This document shows, in pieces, positions 7,804-23,583 of a stretch of DNA of 64,000 nt (the first letter of the stretch is position 1; each line of letters starts with the position of its first letter). The notes beneath the pieces were generated by a model. The model had not been told where the DNA came from. It worked only from the letters and a program-made list of their open reading frames with translations, and did no database searches. The DNA comes from Burkholderia sp. D-99. GTDB lineage: Bacteria > Pseudomonadota > Gammaproteobacteria > Burkholderiales > Burkholderiaceae. Location: positions 1 to 64,000 of the forward strand of contig NZ_JAAOXM010000021.1 in assembly GCF_011605345.1 (NCBI RefSeq), given 5' to 3'. The position numbers and the translations under genes are program-made.

Positions 7804-8180
7804 GTTTCGGCGCGCTGTGCGAAGGCTGGCGGTATTTTCACCGCCGGCCTTTTTGTGCTTTGTGGGGACGTTATTCTGGCACTCATTCGGGAGCCCGAAT
7901 AATCGGCCCCAGAGGCCAAAGAAAACCGCCTAATCGGTGTCGTTGGTCACGATTGGCGTTTCTCTTTGTCTTCTGAAGCGACTGCAGAAGGCAAGTTTGG
8001 TCGGGTAGCGGGCAACACAGGCATCCGCTGCCGTCAGCCAGCGGTTGGTAGCGGCCAACCACCAAGCTTCTCGGCTCGTTCAAGCCGTCGGACGGCCATC
8101 GGGTCTCAGTCGGTGAACACTCGGGTTTGAAACGTCCAGGTATTCCGCCTCGATAGCACCCGCCGTGATTCGGAGATCGT
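7804..8180 (+). promoter_or_regulatory. rplL-rpoB intergenic leader
   Basis: This 377-base gap contains the attenuator hairpin at 7823-7854 and then about 325 bases without an open frame that I can assign. The stretch 7855-8180 is the probable rpoB leader. I see no clear -35/-10 pair. Confidence 0.55.
7823..7854 (+). terminator. attenuator between rplL and rpoB
   Basis: AGGCTGGCGGT (7823-7833) pairs with ACCGCCGGCCT (7840-7850), with one G-U pair, around ATTTTC, followed by TTTTT. In E. coli a partial terminator in the same place lets only part of the transcripts reach rpoBC. The same role is inferred here because no separate rpoB promoter is evident. Confidence 0.8.
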
Positions 8181-12287
<4,107 letters not shown>

Positions 12288-12308
12288 TCGGACTACGGAG
12301 AGAAAGCA

Positions 12309-15300
12309 ATGAAAGCTCTGCTCGATCTATTCAAGCAAGTCCAACAGGAAGAAGTTTTCGACGCGATCAAGATCGGTCTGGCTTCGCCTGACAAGATCCG
12401 TTCGTGGTCGTTCGGCGAAGTGAAGAAGCCGGAGACCATCAACTACCGTACGTTCAAGCCGGAACGCGATGGTCTCTTCTGCGCGAAGATCTTCGGGCCG
12501 ATCAAGGACTACGAGTGCCTGTGCGGCAAGTACAAGCGCCTGAAGCACCGCGGCGTGATCTGCGAGAAGTGCGGCGTCGAAGTGACGCTGGCGAAGGTGC
12601 GTCGTGAACGGATGGGCCACATCGAGCTGGCCTCGCCGGTCGCGCACATCTGGTTCCTGAAGTCGCTGCCGTCGCGTCTGGGCATGGTGCTCGACATGAC
12701 GCTGCGCGACATCGAACGCGTGCTGTACTTCGAAGCCTATGTGGTGATCGAACCGGGCATGACGCCGCTGAAGGCGCGGCAGATCATGACCGAAGAGGAT
12801 TACTACAACAAGGTCGAGGAATACGGCGACGAATTCCGTGCCGAAATGGGCGCGGAAGGCGTGCGTGAACTGCTGCGCGCGATCAACATCGACGAGCAGG
12901 TCGAGACGCTGCGTACCGAGCTGAAGAACACCGGCTCGGAAGCGAAGATCAAGAAGTACGCGAAGCGCCTGAAGGTCCTCGAGGCATTCCAGCGCTCGGG
13001 CATCAAGCCCGAGTGGATGATCCTCGAAGTGCTGCCGGTGCTGCCGCCGGAACTGCGTCCGCTCGTGCCGCTGGACGGCGGTCGTTTTGCGACGTCGGAC
13101 CTGAACGACCTGTACCGCCGCGTGATCAACCGTAACAACCGGTTGAAGCGCCTGCTCGAGCTGAAGGCACCTGAAATCATCGTCCGCAACGAAAAGCGGA
13201 TGCTGCAGGAAGCCGTCGACTCGCTGCTCGACAACGGTCGTCGCGGCAAGGCGATGACGGGCGCGAACAAGCGTCCGCTGAAGTCGCTTGCCGACATGAT
13301 CAAGGGCAAGGGCGGTCGTTTCCGTCAGAACCTGCTGGGCAAGCGCGTCGACTACTCGGGCCGTTCGGTCATCGTGGTCGGCCCGACGCTGAAGCTGCAC
13401 CAGTGCGGTCTGCCGAAGCTGATGGCGCTCGAGCTGTTCAAGCCGTTCATCTTCAACAAGCTGGAAGTGATGGGCGTCGCGACGACCATCAAGGCTGCGA
13501 AGAAGGAAGTCGAGAACCAGACGCCGGTGGTGTGGGACATCCTCGAAGAGGTGATCCGCGAGCATCCGGTGATGCTGAACCGTGCGCCGACGCTGCACCG
13601 TCTCGGTATCCAGGCGTTCGAGCCCGTGCTGATCGAAGGCAAGGCGATCCAGCTGCACCCGCTTGTCTGCGCGGCGTTCAACGCCGACTTCGACGGTGAC
13701 CAGATGGCCGTTCACGTGCCGCTGTCGCTCGAAGCGCAGATGGAAGCGCGTACGCTGATGCTGGCGTCGAACAACGTGCTGTTCCCGGCCAACGGCGATC
13801 CGTCGATCGTGCCGTCGCAGGATATCGTGCTGGGTCTGTACTACGCGACCCGCGAAGCGATCAACGGCAAGGGCGAAGGCCTGTCGTTCACGGGCGTGTC
13901 GGAAGCGATCCGTGCGTACGAGAACAAGGAAGTCGAGCTCGCATCGCGCGTCAACGTGCGGATCACCGAAATGGTCCGCAACGAGGACACGTCGGAAGGC
14001 GCGCCGCAGTTCGTGCCGAAGATCTCGCTGTACGCGACGACCGTCGGCCGCGCGATCCTGTCGGAGATCCTGCCGCACGGCCTGCCGTTCTCGGTGCTGA
14101 ACAAGCCGCTGAAGAAGAAGGAAATCTCGCGCCTGATCAACACGGCGTTCCGCAAGTGCGGTCTGCGCGCGACGGTGGTGTTTGCCGACCAGCTGATGCA
14201 GTCGGGTTTCCGTCTCGCGACGCGCGCCGGTATTTCGATCTGCGTGGACGACATGCTCGTGCCGCCGCAGAAGGAAACGATCGTCGGCGACGCCGCGAAG
14301 AAGGTGAAGGAATACGACCGCCAGTACATGTCGGGTCTCGTCACCGCGCAGGAACGCTACAACAACGTGGTCGACATCTGGTCGGCAACGTCGGAAGCGG
14401 TCGGCAAGGCGATGATGGAGCAGCTGTCGACGGAGCCGGTGACGGACCGCGACGGCAACGAGACGCGCCAGGAGTCGTTCAACTCGATCTACATGATGGC
14501 CGACTCGGGCGCCCGGGGTTCGGCGGTTCAGATTCGTCAGCTGGCCGGTATGCGGGGCCTGATGGCGAAGCCGGACGGCTCGATTATCGAGACGCCGATT
14601 ACCGCGAACTTCCGCGAAGGTCTGAACGTGTTGCAGTACTTCATCTCGACCCACGGTGCACGTAAGGGTCTGGCTGATACGGCACTGAAGACCGCGAACT
14701 CGGGTTACCTGACGCGTCGTCTCGTCGACGTCACGCAGGATCTGGTCGTGGTGGAAGACGATTGCGGCACGTCGAACGGCGTGGCGATGAAGGCACTGGT
14801 CGAAGGCGGTGAAGTCGTCGAAGCGCTGCGCGACCGTATCCTCGGCCGCGTTGCGGTTGCGGACGTCGTGAATCCGGAAACGCAGGAAACGGTGTACGAA
14901 TCGGGCACGCTGCTCGATGAGACGGCGGTCGAAGAAATCGAACGCCTCGGCATCGACGAAGTGCGCGTGCGCACGCCGCTGACCTGCGAAACGCGCTACG
15001 GCCTGTGCGCAGCCTGCTACGGCCGTGACCTCGGCCGCGGCTCGCTCGTGAACGTCGGCGAAGCAGTCGGCGTGATCGCGGCCCAGTCGATCGGTGAACC
15101 GGGCACGCAGCTGACGATGCGTACGTTCCACATCGGTGGTGCGGCATCGCGTGCGGCAGTGGCTTCGTCGGTCGAAGCGAAGAGCAACGGTATCGTGCGC
15201 TTCACGGCGACGATGCGCTACGTCACGAACGCGAAGGGCGAGCAGATCGTCATTTCCCGTTCGGGCGAAGCGATGATCACCGACGACTTCGGTCGCGAGC

Positions 15301-16556
15301 GCGAGCGTCACAAAGTGCCGTACGGCGCGACGCTGCTGCAGCTCGACGGCGTGACGATCAAGGCAGGCACGCAGCTCGCCACGTGGGATCCGCTGACGCG
15401 TCCGATCATCACCGAGTACGGTGGTACGGTGAAGTTCGAGAACGTCGAGGAAGGCGTGACCGTCGCGAAGCAGATCGACGACGTGACCGGCCTGTCGACG
15501 CTGGTCGTGATCGACGTGAAGCGTCGCGGTTCGCAGGCTTCGAAGAGCGTGCGTCCGCAGGTGAAGCTGCTCGACGCGAACGGCGAAGAAGTGAAGATTC
15601 CGGGCACGGAGCACGCAGTGCAGATCGGCTTCCAGGTCGGCGCACTGATCACCGTGAAGGATGGCCAGCAGGTGCAGGTCGGTGAAGTGCTCGCACGTAT
15701 CCCGACGGAAGCGCAGAAGACGCGTGACATTACCGGCGGTCTGCCGCGGGTGGCGGAACTGTTCGAAGCGCGTTCGCCGAAGGATGCCGGCATTCTCGCG
15801 GAAGTCACCGGTACGACGTCGTTCGGTAAGGACACGAAGGGCAAGCAGCGTCTCGTCATCACGGATCTCGAGGGCAACCAGCACGAGTTCCTGATCGCGA
15901 AGGAAAAGCAGGTTCTGGTTCACGATGCTCAGGTCGTCAACAAGGGCGAAATGATCGTGGACGGTCCGGCCGATCCGCACGACATCCTGCGTCTGCAGGG
16001 TATCGAGGCGCTGTCGCGCTACATCGTCGACGAAGTGCAGGACGTGTATCGTCTGCAGGGCGTGAAGATCAACGACAAGCACATCGAGGTGATCGTTCGC
16101 CAGATGCTGCGTCGTGTGCAGATCACCGACAACGGCGATACGCGCTTCATCCCGGGCGAACAGGTCGAACGTTCCGACATGCTGGACGAGAACGATCGCA
16201 TGATCGCCGAGGACAAGCGTCCGGCTTCGTACGACAACGTGCTGCTCGGTATCACGAAGGCATCGCTGTCGACCGACTCGTTCATCTCCGCGGCATCGTT
16301 CCAGGAAACGACCCGCGTGCTGACCGAAGCGGCGATCATGGGCAAGCGCGACGATCTGCGTGGCCTGAAGGAAAACGTGATCGTCGGCCGTCTGATTCCG
16401 GCCGGTACGGGTCTCGCGTTCCACAAGGCACGCAAGGCGAAGGAATCGTCGGATCGCGAGCGTTTCGACCAGATCGCAGCGGAAGAAGCATTCGACTTCG
16501 GCACGCCGAGCGCGCCTGCCGCGGAAGAGCCGCAACAGCACCCGGCAGCCGAGTAA
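12309..16556 (+). CDS. rpoC: RNA polymerase subunit beta'
   Basis: RpoC carries the catalytic Mg site, the bridge and trigger elements, and two zinc sites. The 1415-aa product shows the N-terminal zinc ribbon CLCGKYKRLKHRGVICEKCG (near residue 70), the catalytic NADFDGDQMAVH loop near residue 460, and the second Cys cluster CETRYGLCAACYGRDLGRG. Length is close to the E. coli subunit. A strong terminator lies 44 bp after the stop, ending the rplJL-rpoBC unit. Confidence 0.99.
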   Translation: MKALLDLFKQVQQEEVFDAIKIGLASPDKIRSWSFGEVKKPETINYRTFKPERDGLFCAKIFGPIKDYECLCGKYKRLKHRGVICEKCGVEVTLAKVRRERMGHIELASPVAHIWFLKSLPSRLGMVLDMTLRDIERVLYFEAYVVIEPGMTPLKARQIMTEEDYYNKVEEYGDEFRAEMGAEGVRELLRAINIDEQVETLRTELKNTGSEAKIKKYAKRLKVLEAFQRSGIKPEWMILEVLPVLPPELRPLVPLDGGRFATSDLNDLYRRVINRNNRLKRLLELKAPEIIVRNEKRMLQEAVDSLLDNGRRGKAMTGANKRPLKSLADMIKGKGGRFRQNLLGKRVDYSGRSVIVVGPTLKLHQCGLPKLMALELFKPFIFNKLEVMGVATTIKAAKKEVENQTPVVWDILEEVIREHPVMLNRAPTLHRLGIQAFEPVLIEGKAIQLHPLVCAAFNADFDGDQMAVHVPLSLEAQMEARTLMLASNNVLFPANGDPSIVPSQDIVLGLYYATREAINGKGEGLSFTGVSEAIRAYENKEVELASRVNVRITEMVRNEDTSEGAPQFVPKISLYATTVGRAILSEILPHGLPFSVLNKPLKKKEISRLINTAFRKCGLRATVVFADQLMQSGFRLATRAGISICVDDMLVPPQKETIVGDAAKKVKEYDRQYMSGLVTAQERYNNVVDIWSATSEAVGKAMMEQLSTEPVTDRDGNETRQESFNSIYMMADSGARGSAVQIRQLAGMRGLMAKPDGSIIETPITANFREGLNVLQYFISTHGARKGLADTALKTANSGYLTRRLVDVTQDLVVVEDDCGTSNGVAMKALVEGGEVVEALRDRILGRVAVADVVNPETQETVYESGTLLDETAVEEIERLGIDEVRVRTPLTCETRYGLCAACYGRDLGRGSLVNVGEAVGVIAAQSIGEPGTQLTMRTFHIGGAASRAAVASSVEAKSNGIVRFTATMRYVTNAKGEQIVISRSGEAMITDDFGRERERHKVPYGATLLQLDGVTIKAGTQLATWDPLTRPIITEYGGTVKFENVEEGVTVAKQIDDVTGLSTLVVIDVKRRGSQASKSVRPQVKLLDANGEEVKIPGTEHAVQIGFQVGALITVKDGQQVQVGEVLARIPTEAQKTRDITGGLPRVAELFEARSPKDAGILAEVTGTTSFGKDTKGKQRLVITDLEGNQHEFLIAKEKQVLVHDAQVVNKGEMIVDGPADPHDILRLQGIEALSRYIVDEVQDVYRLQGVKINDKHIEVIVRQMLRRVQITDNGDTRFIPGEQVERSDMLDENDRMIAEDKRPASYDNVLLGITKASLSTDSFISAASFQETTRVLTEAAIMGKRDDLRGLKENVIVGRLIPAGTGLAFHKARKAKESSDRERFDQIAAEEAFDFGTPSAPAAEEPQQHPAAE

Positions 16557-16872
16557 GCGCGGGCGGCGCGAGCCGCCTTGCCTCACGACGCTGTCACCGA
16601 AACCGCCCGGTTCTGCCGGGCGGTTTTTTTTCATCTGTCGTTCGCGCGCATGACGCGCCTGTGCCGTGCCGGCCGAGCTTGCTTGCGAGCGATGTCCGGC
16701 CTGACTGCAAGCGCTGCCGACGCATCGCAATCACCTGCGGCGCGGCCGTGGCAGGCCCGTCATGCGCGCGAACGAACCCTGGCCGATCGGCCAAAACCGC
16801 ACGATTCGCCACGCGTCGCGCGAGCGGGTTGTTAAAATCGCGGTCATCGTTTAGCCGTCCCTGTCCTCTTTC
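16557..16872. other. rpoC-recQ intergenic region
   Basis: The 316-base gap holds the rpoC terminator and then about 240 bases without a supported gene. A TTAAAAT sequence near 16831-16837, about 35 bp before recQ, could be a -10 element, but I see no matching -35. Confidence 0.5.
16601..16632 (+). terminator. rpoC terminator
   Basis: AACCGCCCGG (16601-16610) pairs with CCGGGCGGTT (16616-16625) around TTCTG, followed by a run of Ts to about 16631. This is a strong intrinsic terminator. Confidence 0.95.
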
Positions 16873-18720
16873 ATGTCCCGCGCCCTCGAAATCCTCGACG
16901 AAGTATTTGGTTATCCCGCCTTTCGCGGCCAGCAGGGCGAAATCGTCGAGCACGTCGCCGGCGGCGGCGATTGTCTCGTGCTGATGCCGACCGGCGGCGG
17001 CAAGTCGCTGTGCTACCAGATTCCCGCGCTGCTGCGTCGCGAGGCCGGACAGGGTGCCGGTATCGTCGTGTCGCCGCTGATCGCGCTGATGCAGGACCAG
17101 GTCGCCGCACTGCGAGAAGTGGGCGTGCGCGCGGCGTACCTGAATTCGACACTGTCGGGCGCCGAGGCCGCCGCGACCGAGCGTGCGCTGCGCGAAGGCG
17201 AAATCGACCTGCTGTACGTCGCGCCCGAACGGCTGATGACCGGGCGCTTCCTCGACCTGCTCGAGCGCGCGAAGATCGGCCTGTTCGCGATCGACGAAGC
17301 GCACTGCGTGTCGCAATGGGGGCACGATTTCCGCCCGGAATACATCCAGCTGTCGGTGCTGCACGAGCGATTCCCGTCGGTGCCGCGCATCGCGTTGACC
17401 GCCACGGCCGACGCGATCACGCGCGACGAGATCATCCACCGTCTCGCGCTCGACGACGCGCGCGTGTTCGTGTCGAGCTTCGACCGCCCGAACATCCGCT
17501 ACCGGATCGTCGAAAAGGACAACGCGCGATCGCAGCTGCTCGATTTCATCCGCGCCGAACACACGAATGCCGACGGTACGACGGATGCGGGGGTCGTCTA
17601 TTGCCTGTCGCGTCGCAAGGTCGAGGAAACGGCCGAATGGCTGAAGGCGCAGGGTGTGCGTGCACTGCCGTATCACGCGGGGATGGAGTTCGAGGTGCGG
17701 CAGAAGCACCAGGAAATGTTCCAGCGCGAGGAGGGCATCGTGATGTGCGCGACGATCGCGTTCGGCATGGGCATCGACAAGCCGGACGTGCGCTTCGTCG
17801 CGCACCTGGATCTGCCGAAGAGCGTCGAAGGTTACTACCAGGAAACGGGCCGAGCGGGCCGCGACGGGATGCCCGCGAATGCGTGGATGGCGTACGGTCT
17901 CGGCGACGTCGTCCAGCAGCGCAAGATGATCGACGAGTCCGATGCGGACGACGCACACAAGCGCGTCCAGACGTCGAAGCTCGACGCGTTGCTCGGGCTG
18001 TGCGAGACGATCTCGTGCCGCCGCGTGCGGCTGCTGAACTACTTCGGCGAGGAGAGCAAGCCGTGCGGCAACTGCGATACGTGCCTTGAGCCGCCCGCCT
18101 CGTGGGACGCGACGCGTGAGGCGCAGATGGCGCTGTCTTGCGTGTTCCGTGCGCAGCGGGCAAGCGGCTTCAATTTCGGCTCGAGCCACCTGATCGAAAT
18201 CCTGCGCGGCGGGCGCACCGAGAAGGTGTTGCAGCGGGGGCACGACCAGCTGACGACGTTCGGGATCGGCGCGTCGCTGTCGGAACCCGAGTGGCGCGCG
18301 ATATTCCGGCAGCTCGTCGCGTACGGCTACCTGGCCGTCGATCATGGCGGCTTCGGCGCGCTCGTGCTGACCGAGGCCGCGAAGCCCGTGCTGAAGAACG
18401 AGGAGAAGGTCACGCTGCGCCGTTACGTGAAGCCGCAGCGCACGCGCCAGTCGTCGAGCCGCAGCGGTACGCGCGTCGATCCGACGGCCGGCATGGGCAC
18501 GCGTGAGCGCGCACGGTGGGATGCGCTGCGCGCATGGCGCGCGGAAACGGCGAAGACGGACGGCGTGCCGGCCTACGTGATCTTCCACGACGCGACGCTC
18601 GCCGAGATCGCACGCAACGCGCCGGAGACGATCGACGACCTCCGCCATATCCCCGGCATGGGTGTGCGCAAGCTGGAGCGCTTCGGCGACGAGATCATCG
18701 ACGTCGTCGAGTCGGCCTGA
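16873..18720 (+). CDS. recQ: ATP-dependent DNA helicase RecQ
   Basis: RecQ is a 3'-5' superfamily 2 helicase used in recombinational repair and restart of damaged forks. The 615-aa protein has Walker A PTGGGKSLCYQ (near residue 39), the DEAH box IDEAHCVSQWGHDFRPEY with the RecQ aromatic loop, motif VI QETGRAGRDG, a zinc-binding Cys set ending CGNCDTC, a winged helix, and a C-terminal HRDC domain (about 540-615). It stands alone between the rpoC terminator and the str-operon promoter, so it is probably its own transcription unit. Confidence 0.98.
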   Translation: MSRALEILDEVFGYPAFRGQQGEIVEHVAGGGDCLVLMPTGGGKSLCYQIPALLRREAGQGAGIVVSPLIALMQDQVAALREVGVRAAYLNSTLSGAEAAATERALREGEIDLLYVAPERLMTGRFLDLLERAKIGLFAIDEAHCVSQWGHDFRPEYIQLSVLHERFPSVPRIALTATADAITRDEIIHRLALDDARVFVSSFDRPNIRYRIVEKDNARSQLLDFIRAEHTNADGTTDAGVVYCLSRRKVEETAEWLKAQGVRALPYHAGMEFEVRQKHQEMFQREEGIVMCATIAFGMGIDKPDVRFVAHLDLPKSVEGYYQETGRAGRDGMPANAWMAYGLGDVVQQRKMIDESDADDAHKRVQTSKLDALLGLCETISCRRVRLLNYFGEESKPCGNCDTCLEPPASWDATREAQMALSCVFRAQRASGFNFGSSHLIEILRGGRTEKVLQRGHDQLTTFGIGASLSEPEWRAIFRQLVAYGYLAVDHGGFGALVLTEAAKPVLKNEEKVTLRRYVKPQRTRQSSSRSGTRVDPTAGMGTRERARWDALRAWRAETAKTDGVPAYVIFHDATLAEIARNAPETIDDLRHIPGMGVRKLERFGDEIIDVVESA

Positions 18721-18779
18721 CACAGGCGTTCCGACCCTTCCGGTAAACCACGTGTCCGGCCGGCGAATCACGCAAGCCG

Positions 18780-18809
18780 TTGACTTAGTTGGTATTTCCG
18801 GAATATGAT
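18780..18809 (+). promoter_or_regulatory. str operon promoter (rpsL)
   Basis: TTGACT (18780-18785) and TATGAT (18804-18809) are separated by 18 bp, about 60 bases after the recQ stop. The predicted start near 18816 leaves a leader of about 130 bases before rpsL. Confidence 0.75.
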
Positions 18810-18947
18810 GCTGGGTTCCGGTATTCGGTGGGCCGTGTTGCGTTCGAAAGCTCGCACCCGATTCACCGGTTCGGAAGTCAACTGTGCGCCGATTTTCGCT
18901 TTGCCCGAAATCGATGCGCAGATTTTGTTCAATTTCAGGAATAAACA

Positions 18948-19328
18948 ATGCCAACCATCAACCAACTGGTTCGCAAAGGCCGTCAGTCGGAAACGACGAA
19001 GAGCAAGAGCCCGGCCCTGCAGGACTGCCCCCAGCGTCGCGGCGTGTGCACCCGTGTGTACACGACGACGCCGAAGAAGCCGAACTCGGCACTCCGTAAG
19101 GTCGCCAAGGTTCGTCTGACGAACGGCTTTGAAGTGATTTCGTACATCGGCGGTGAAGGCCACAACCTGCAGGAACACTCGGTTGTGCTGATCCGCGGCG
19201 GCCGTGTGAAGGACTTGCCGGGTGTGCGTTACCACATGGTTCGCGGCTCGCTGGATACCCAGGGCGTCAAGGACCGTAAGCAAGCGCGCTCGAAGTACGG
19301 CGCGAAGCGTACAAAGGCTGCCAAGTAA
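18948..19328 (+). CDS. rpsL: 30S ribosomal protein S12
   Basis: S12 lines the decoding centre and is the streptomycin-resistance locus. The 126-aa product begins MPTINQLVRKGRQSETTKSK and contains TTTPKKPNSALRKVAKVRL. Lys43 and the Lys in VKDLPGVRYH (position 88) are wild type, so no classical streptomycin-resistance change is encoded. It is the first gene of rpsL-rpsG-fusA-tuf. A 172-bp gap before rpsG contains a palindromic hairpin. Confidence 0.99.
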   Translation: MPTINQLVRKGRQSETTKSKSPALQDCPQRRGVCTRVYTTTPKKPNSALRKVAKVRLTNGFEVISYIGGEGHNLQEHSVVLIRGGRVKDLPGVRYHMVRGSLDTQGVKDRKQARSKYGAKRTKAAK

Positions 19329-19458
19329 GCAGTTTTTGATCAGGGATCGCCGCAGGGCGGTCAAGGCGGGAGTGCCGGATTGCCGGTGCTGTCGAGTAAG
19401 TGGTCACCCGGCCAAGCTGGTTAGTCGTGAAGATGTGATCGGGTTTGTTGGTGGCCGC

Positions 19459-19476
19459 GGAGCTGGAACCAGCTCC
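19459..19476 (+). promoter_or_regulatory. rpsL-rpsG intercistronic palindrome
   Basis: GGAGCTGG and CCAGCTCC flank AA, 24 bp before the rpsG start. In E. coli S7 binds the rpsL-rpsG intercistronic RNA to repress its own operon. This hairpin is in the right place, but the similarity is positional only. Confidence 0.35.
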
Positions 19477-19500
19477 AACTGAACAAGTAAAGGAAGAATC

Positions 19501-19971
19501 ATGCCGCGTCGTCGCGAAGTCCCCAAGCGGGAAGTGTTGCCGGATCCGAAGTTCGGTAACGTTGATGTTGCCAAGTTCATGAACATGCTGATGCTGTCCG
19601 GCAAGAAGTCGGTCGCAGAGCGCATCGTTTATGGCGCATTCGAACAAATCCAGACCAAGGGTGGCAAGGACCCGCTGGAAGTGTTCACGGTTGCGCTCAA
19701 CAACGTGAAGCCGGTGGTCGAAGTGAAGAGCCGTCGCGTTGGTGGTGCCAACTATCAAGTTCCGGTCGAAGTGCGCCCGTCGCGTCGTATGGCATTGGCG
19801 ATGCGCTGGCTGCGTGAGGCTGCGAAGAAGCGTAGCGAGAAGTCGATGGCCCTGCGCCTGGCAGGTGAACTCTCCGAAGCGGCCGAAGGCCGTGGCGGCG
19901 CGATGAAGAAGCGCGACGAAGTTCACCGCATGGCAGAAGCCAACCGCGCGTTCTCGCATTTCCGTTTCTAA
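19501..19971 (+). CDS. rpsG: 30S ribosomal protein S7
   Basis: S7 nucleates assembly of the 30S head and contacts E-site tRNA. The 156-aa protein begins MPRRREVPKREVLPDPKFGN, contains NVKPVVEVKSRRVGGANYQV, and ends in the basic helix NRAFSHFRF. It has a strong AAGGAAGAA ribosome binding site. It lies 172 bp after rpsL and 123 bp before fusA; both gaps contain hairpins that could modulate the gene dosage ratio. Confidence 0.99.
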   Translation: MPRRREVPKREVLPDPKFGNVDVAKFMNMLMLSGKKSVAERIVYGAFEQIQTKGGKDPLEVFTVALNNVKPVVEVKSRRVGGANYQVPVEVRPSRRMALAMRWLREAAKKRSEKSMALRLAGELSEAAEGRGGAMKKRDEVHRMAEANRAFSHFRF

Positions 19972-20004
19972 GCGCCTGGCTGGGCTGTTAGCGGAAATAA
20001 ATTC

Positions 20005-20071
20005 CGGGCGGGTGCGCTTTTCAGGCGCCTCGCCCGTTTGTGTTGAAGCGTGATGCAGCAGGGCTGCATCA
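20005..20071 (+). promoter_or_regulatory. two hairpins between rpsG and fusA
   Basis: The first, 20005-20036, pairs CGGGCG with CGCCCG and an inner GCGC with GCGC, and is followed by TTTGTGTT, so it may be a weak terminator. The second pairs TGATGCAGC (20051-20059) with GCTGCATCA (20063-20071), 23 bp before the fusA start. Both are likely to influence read-through or translation of fusA. Confidence 0.45.
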
Positions 20072-20094
20072 CGTCATCCCAGTAGAGGATCAAA

Positions 20095-22197
<2,103 letters not shown>

Positions 22198-22236
22198 TTC
22201 GCTATCACAATCGATTATTTTTGAAAGAAGAGAATC

Positions 22237-23427
22237 ATGGCAAAAGGTAAATTCGAGCGGACCAAGCCGCACGTGAACGTTGGTACGATTGGTCACGTTG
22301 ACCACGGCAAGACGACGCTGACGGCAGCGATCACGACGGTTCTGACGAAGAAGTTCGGCGGCGAAGCGAAGGCATACGACCAGATCGACGCGGCACCGGA
22401 AGAAAAGGCACGCGGCATCACGATCAACACGGCACACGTCGAGTACGAAACGGCTAACCGCCACTACGCACACGTCGACTGCCCGGGCCACGCTGACTAT
22501 GTGAAGAACATGATCACGGGCGCAGCGCAGATGGACGGCGCGATCCTGGTTTGCTCGGCAGCAGACGGCCCGATGCCGCAAACGCGTGAGCACATCCTGC
22601 TGGCACGTCAGGTTGGCGTTCCGTACATCATCGTGTTCCTGAACAAGTGCGACATGGTGGACGACGCTGAACTGCTCGAGCTGGTCGAGATGGAAGTTCG
22701 CGAACTCCTGTCGAAGTACGACTTCCCGGGCGACGACACGCCGATCGTGAAGGGTTCGGCGAAGCTGGCGCTGGAAGGCGACACGGGCGAGCTGGGCGAA
22801 GTGGCGATCATGAGCCTGGCCGACGCGCTGGACACGTACATCCCGACGCCGGAGCGTGCAGTTGACGGCGCGTTCCTGATGCCGGTGGAAGACGTGTTCT
22901 CGATCTCGGGCCGTGGTACGGTTGTGACGGGTCGTGTCGAGCGCGGCATCGTGAAGGTTGGCGAAGAAATCGAAATCGTCGGTATCAAGCCGACGGTGAA
23001 GACGACCTGCACGGGCGTTGAAATGTTCCGCAAGCTGCTGGACCAAGGTCAGGCAGGCGACAACGTTGGTATCCTGCTGCGCGGCACGAAGCGTGAAGAC
23101 GTGGAGCGTGGCCAGGTTCTGGCGAAGCCGGGTTCGATCACGCCGCACACGCACTTCACGGCTGAAGTGTACGTGCTGAGCAAGGACGAAGGCGGCCGTC
23201 ACACGCCGTTCTTCAACAACTACCGTCCGCAGTTCTACTTCCGTACGACGGACGTGACGGGCTCGATCGAGCTGCCGAAGGACAAGGAAATGGTGATGCC
23301 GGGCGACAACGTGTCGATCACGGTGAAGCTGATTGCTCCGATCGCGATGGAAGAAGGTCTGCGCTTCGCAATCCGCGAAGGCGGCCGTACGGTCGGCGCC
23401 GGCGTCGTCGCCAAGATCATCGAGTAA
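22237..23427 (+). CDS. tuf: elongation factor Tu, copy 2
   Basis: This is the second EF-Tu gene, last of the str operon behind fusA and followed by a terminator. The 396-aa protein is identical to copy 1 at 2992-4182, with GHVDHGKT, DCPGH and NKCD motifs. The nucleotide differences I find are in codons 2 and 3 (GCA AAA here, GCC AAG there) and one silent base (C23400). The residues targeted by kirromycin-type antibiotics are therefore the same in both copies. An AAAGAAGAG site precedes the ATG. Confidence 0.99.
   Translation: MAKGKFERTKPHVNVGTIGHVDHGKTTLTAAITTVLTKKFGGEAKAYDQIDAAPEEKARGITINTAHVEYETANRHYAHVDCPGHADYVKNMITGAAQMDGAILVCSAADGPMPQTREHILLARQVGVPYIIVFLNKCDMVDDAELLELVEMEVRELLSKYDFPGDDTPIVKGSAKLALEGDTGELGEVAIMSLADALDTYIPTPERAVDGAFLMPVEDVFSISGRGTVVTGRVERGIVKVGEEIEIVGIKPTVKTTCTGVEMFRKLLDQGQAGDNVGILLRGTKREDVERGQVLAKPGSITPHTHFTAEVYVLSKDEGGRHTPFFNNYRPQFYFRTTDVTGSIELPKDKEMVMPGDNVSITVKLIAPIAMEEGLRFAIREGGRTVGAGVVAKIIE
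22246..23427. repeat. tuf direct repeat, copy 2
   Basis: Partner of 3001-4182: identical over codons 4 to stop except for one base (C23400 versus T4155). Sequences immediately outside the coding region are unrelated, so the conversion tract is bounded by the gene. Confidence 0.95.
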
Positions 23428-23490
23428 TATCGACGATCCGCGGATCCCGACGGGGTCCGCGATTCCGCGGTATGCAAGTCGTACCGTCGA

Positions 23491-23531
23491 AACCGGGTGT
23501 CCAGCTTGCGCTGGCACCCGGTTTTGTTTTT
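23491..23531 (+). terminator. str operon terminator
   Basis: AACCGGGTG plus CCAG (23491-23504, one unpaired T) pairs with CTGG plus CACCCGGTT (23511-23523) around CTTGCG, followed by TTGTTTTTC. It separates tuf copy 2 from the S10 operon. Confidence 0.92.
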
Positions 23532-23583
23532 CTGGTGCATCGCGTGGAACGACAAACTCGCACCATCGCTCCAGAATTTCGTG

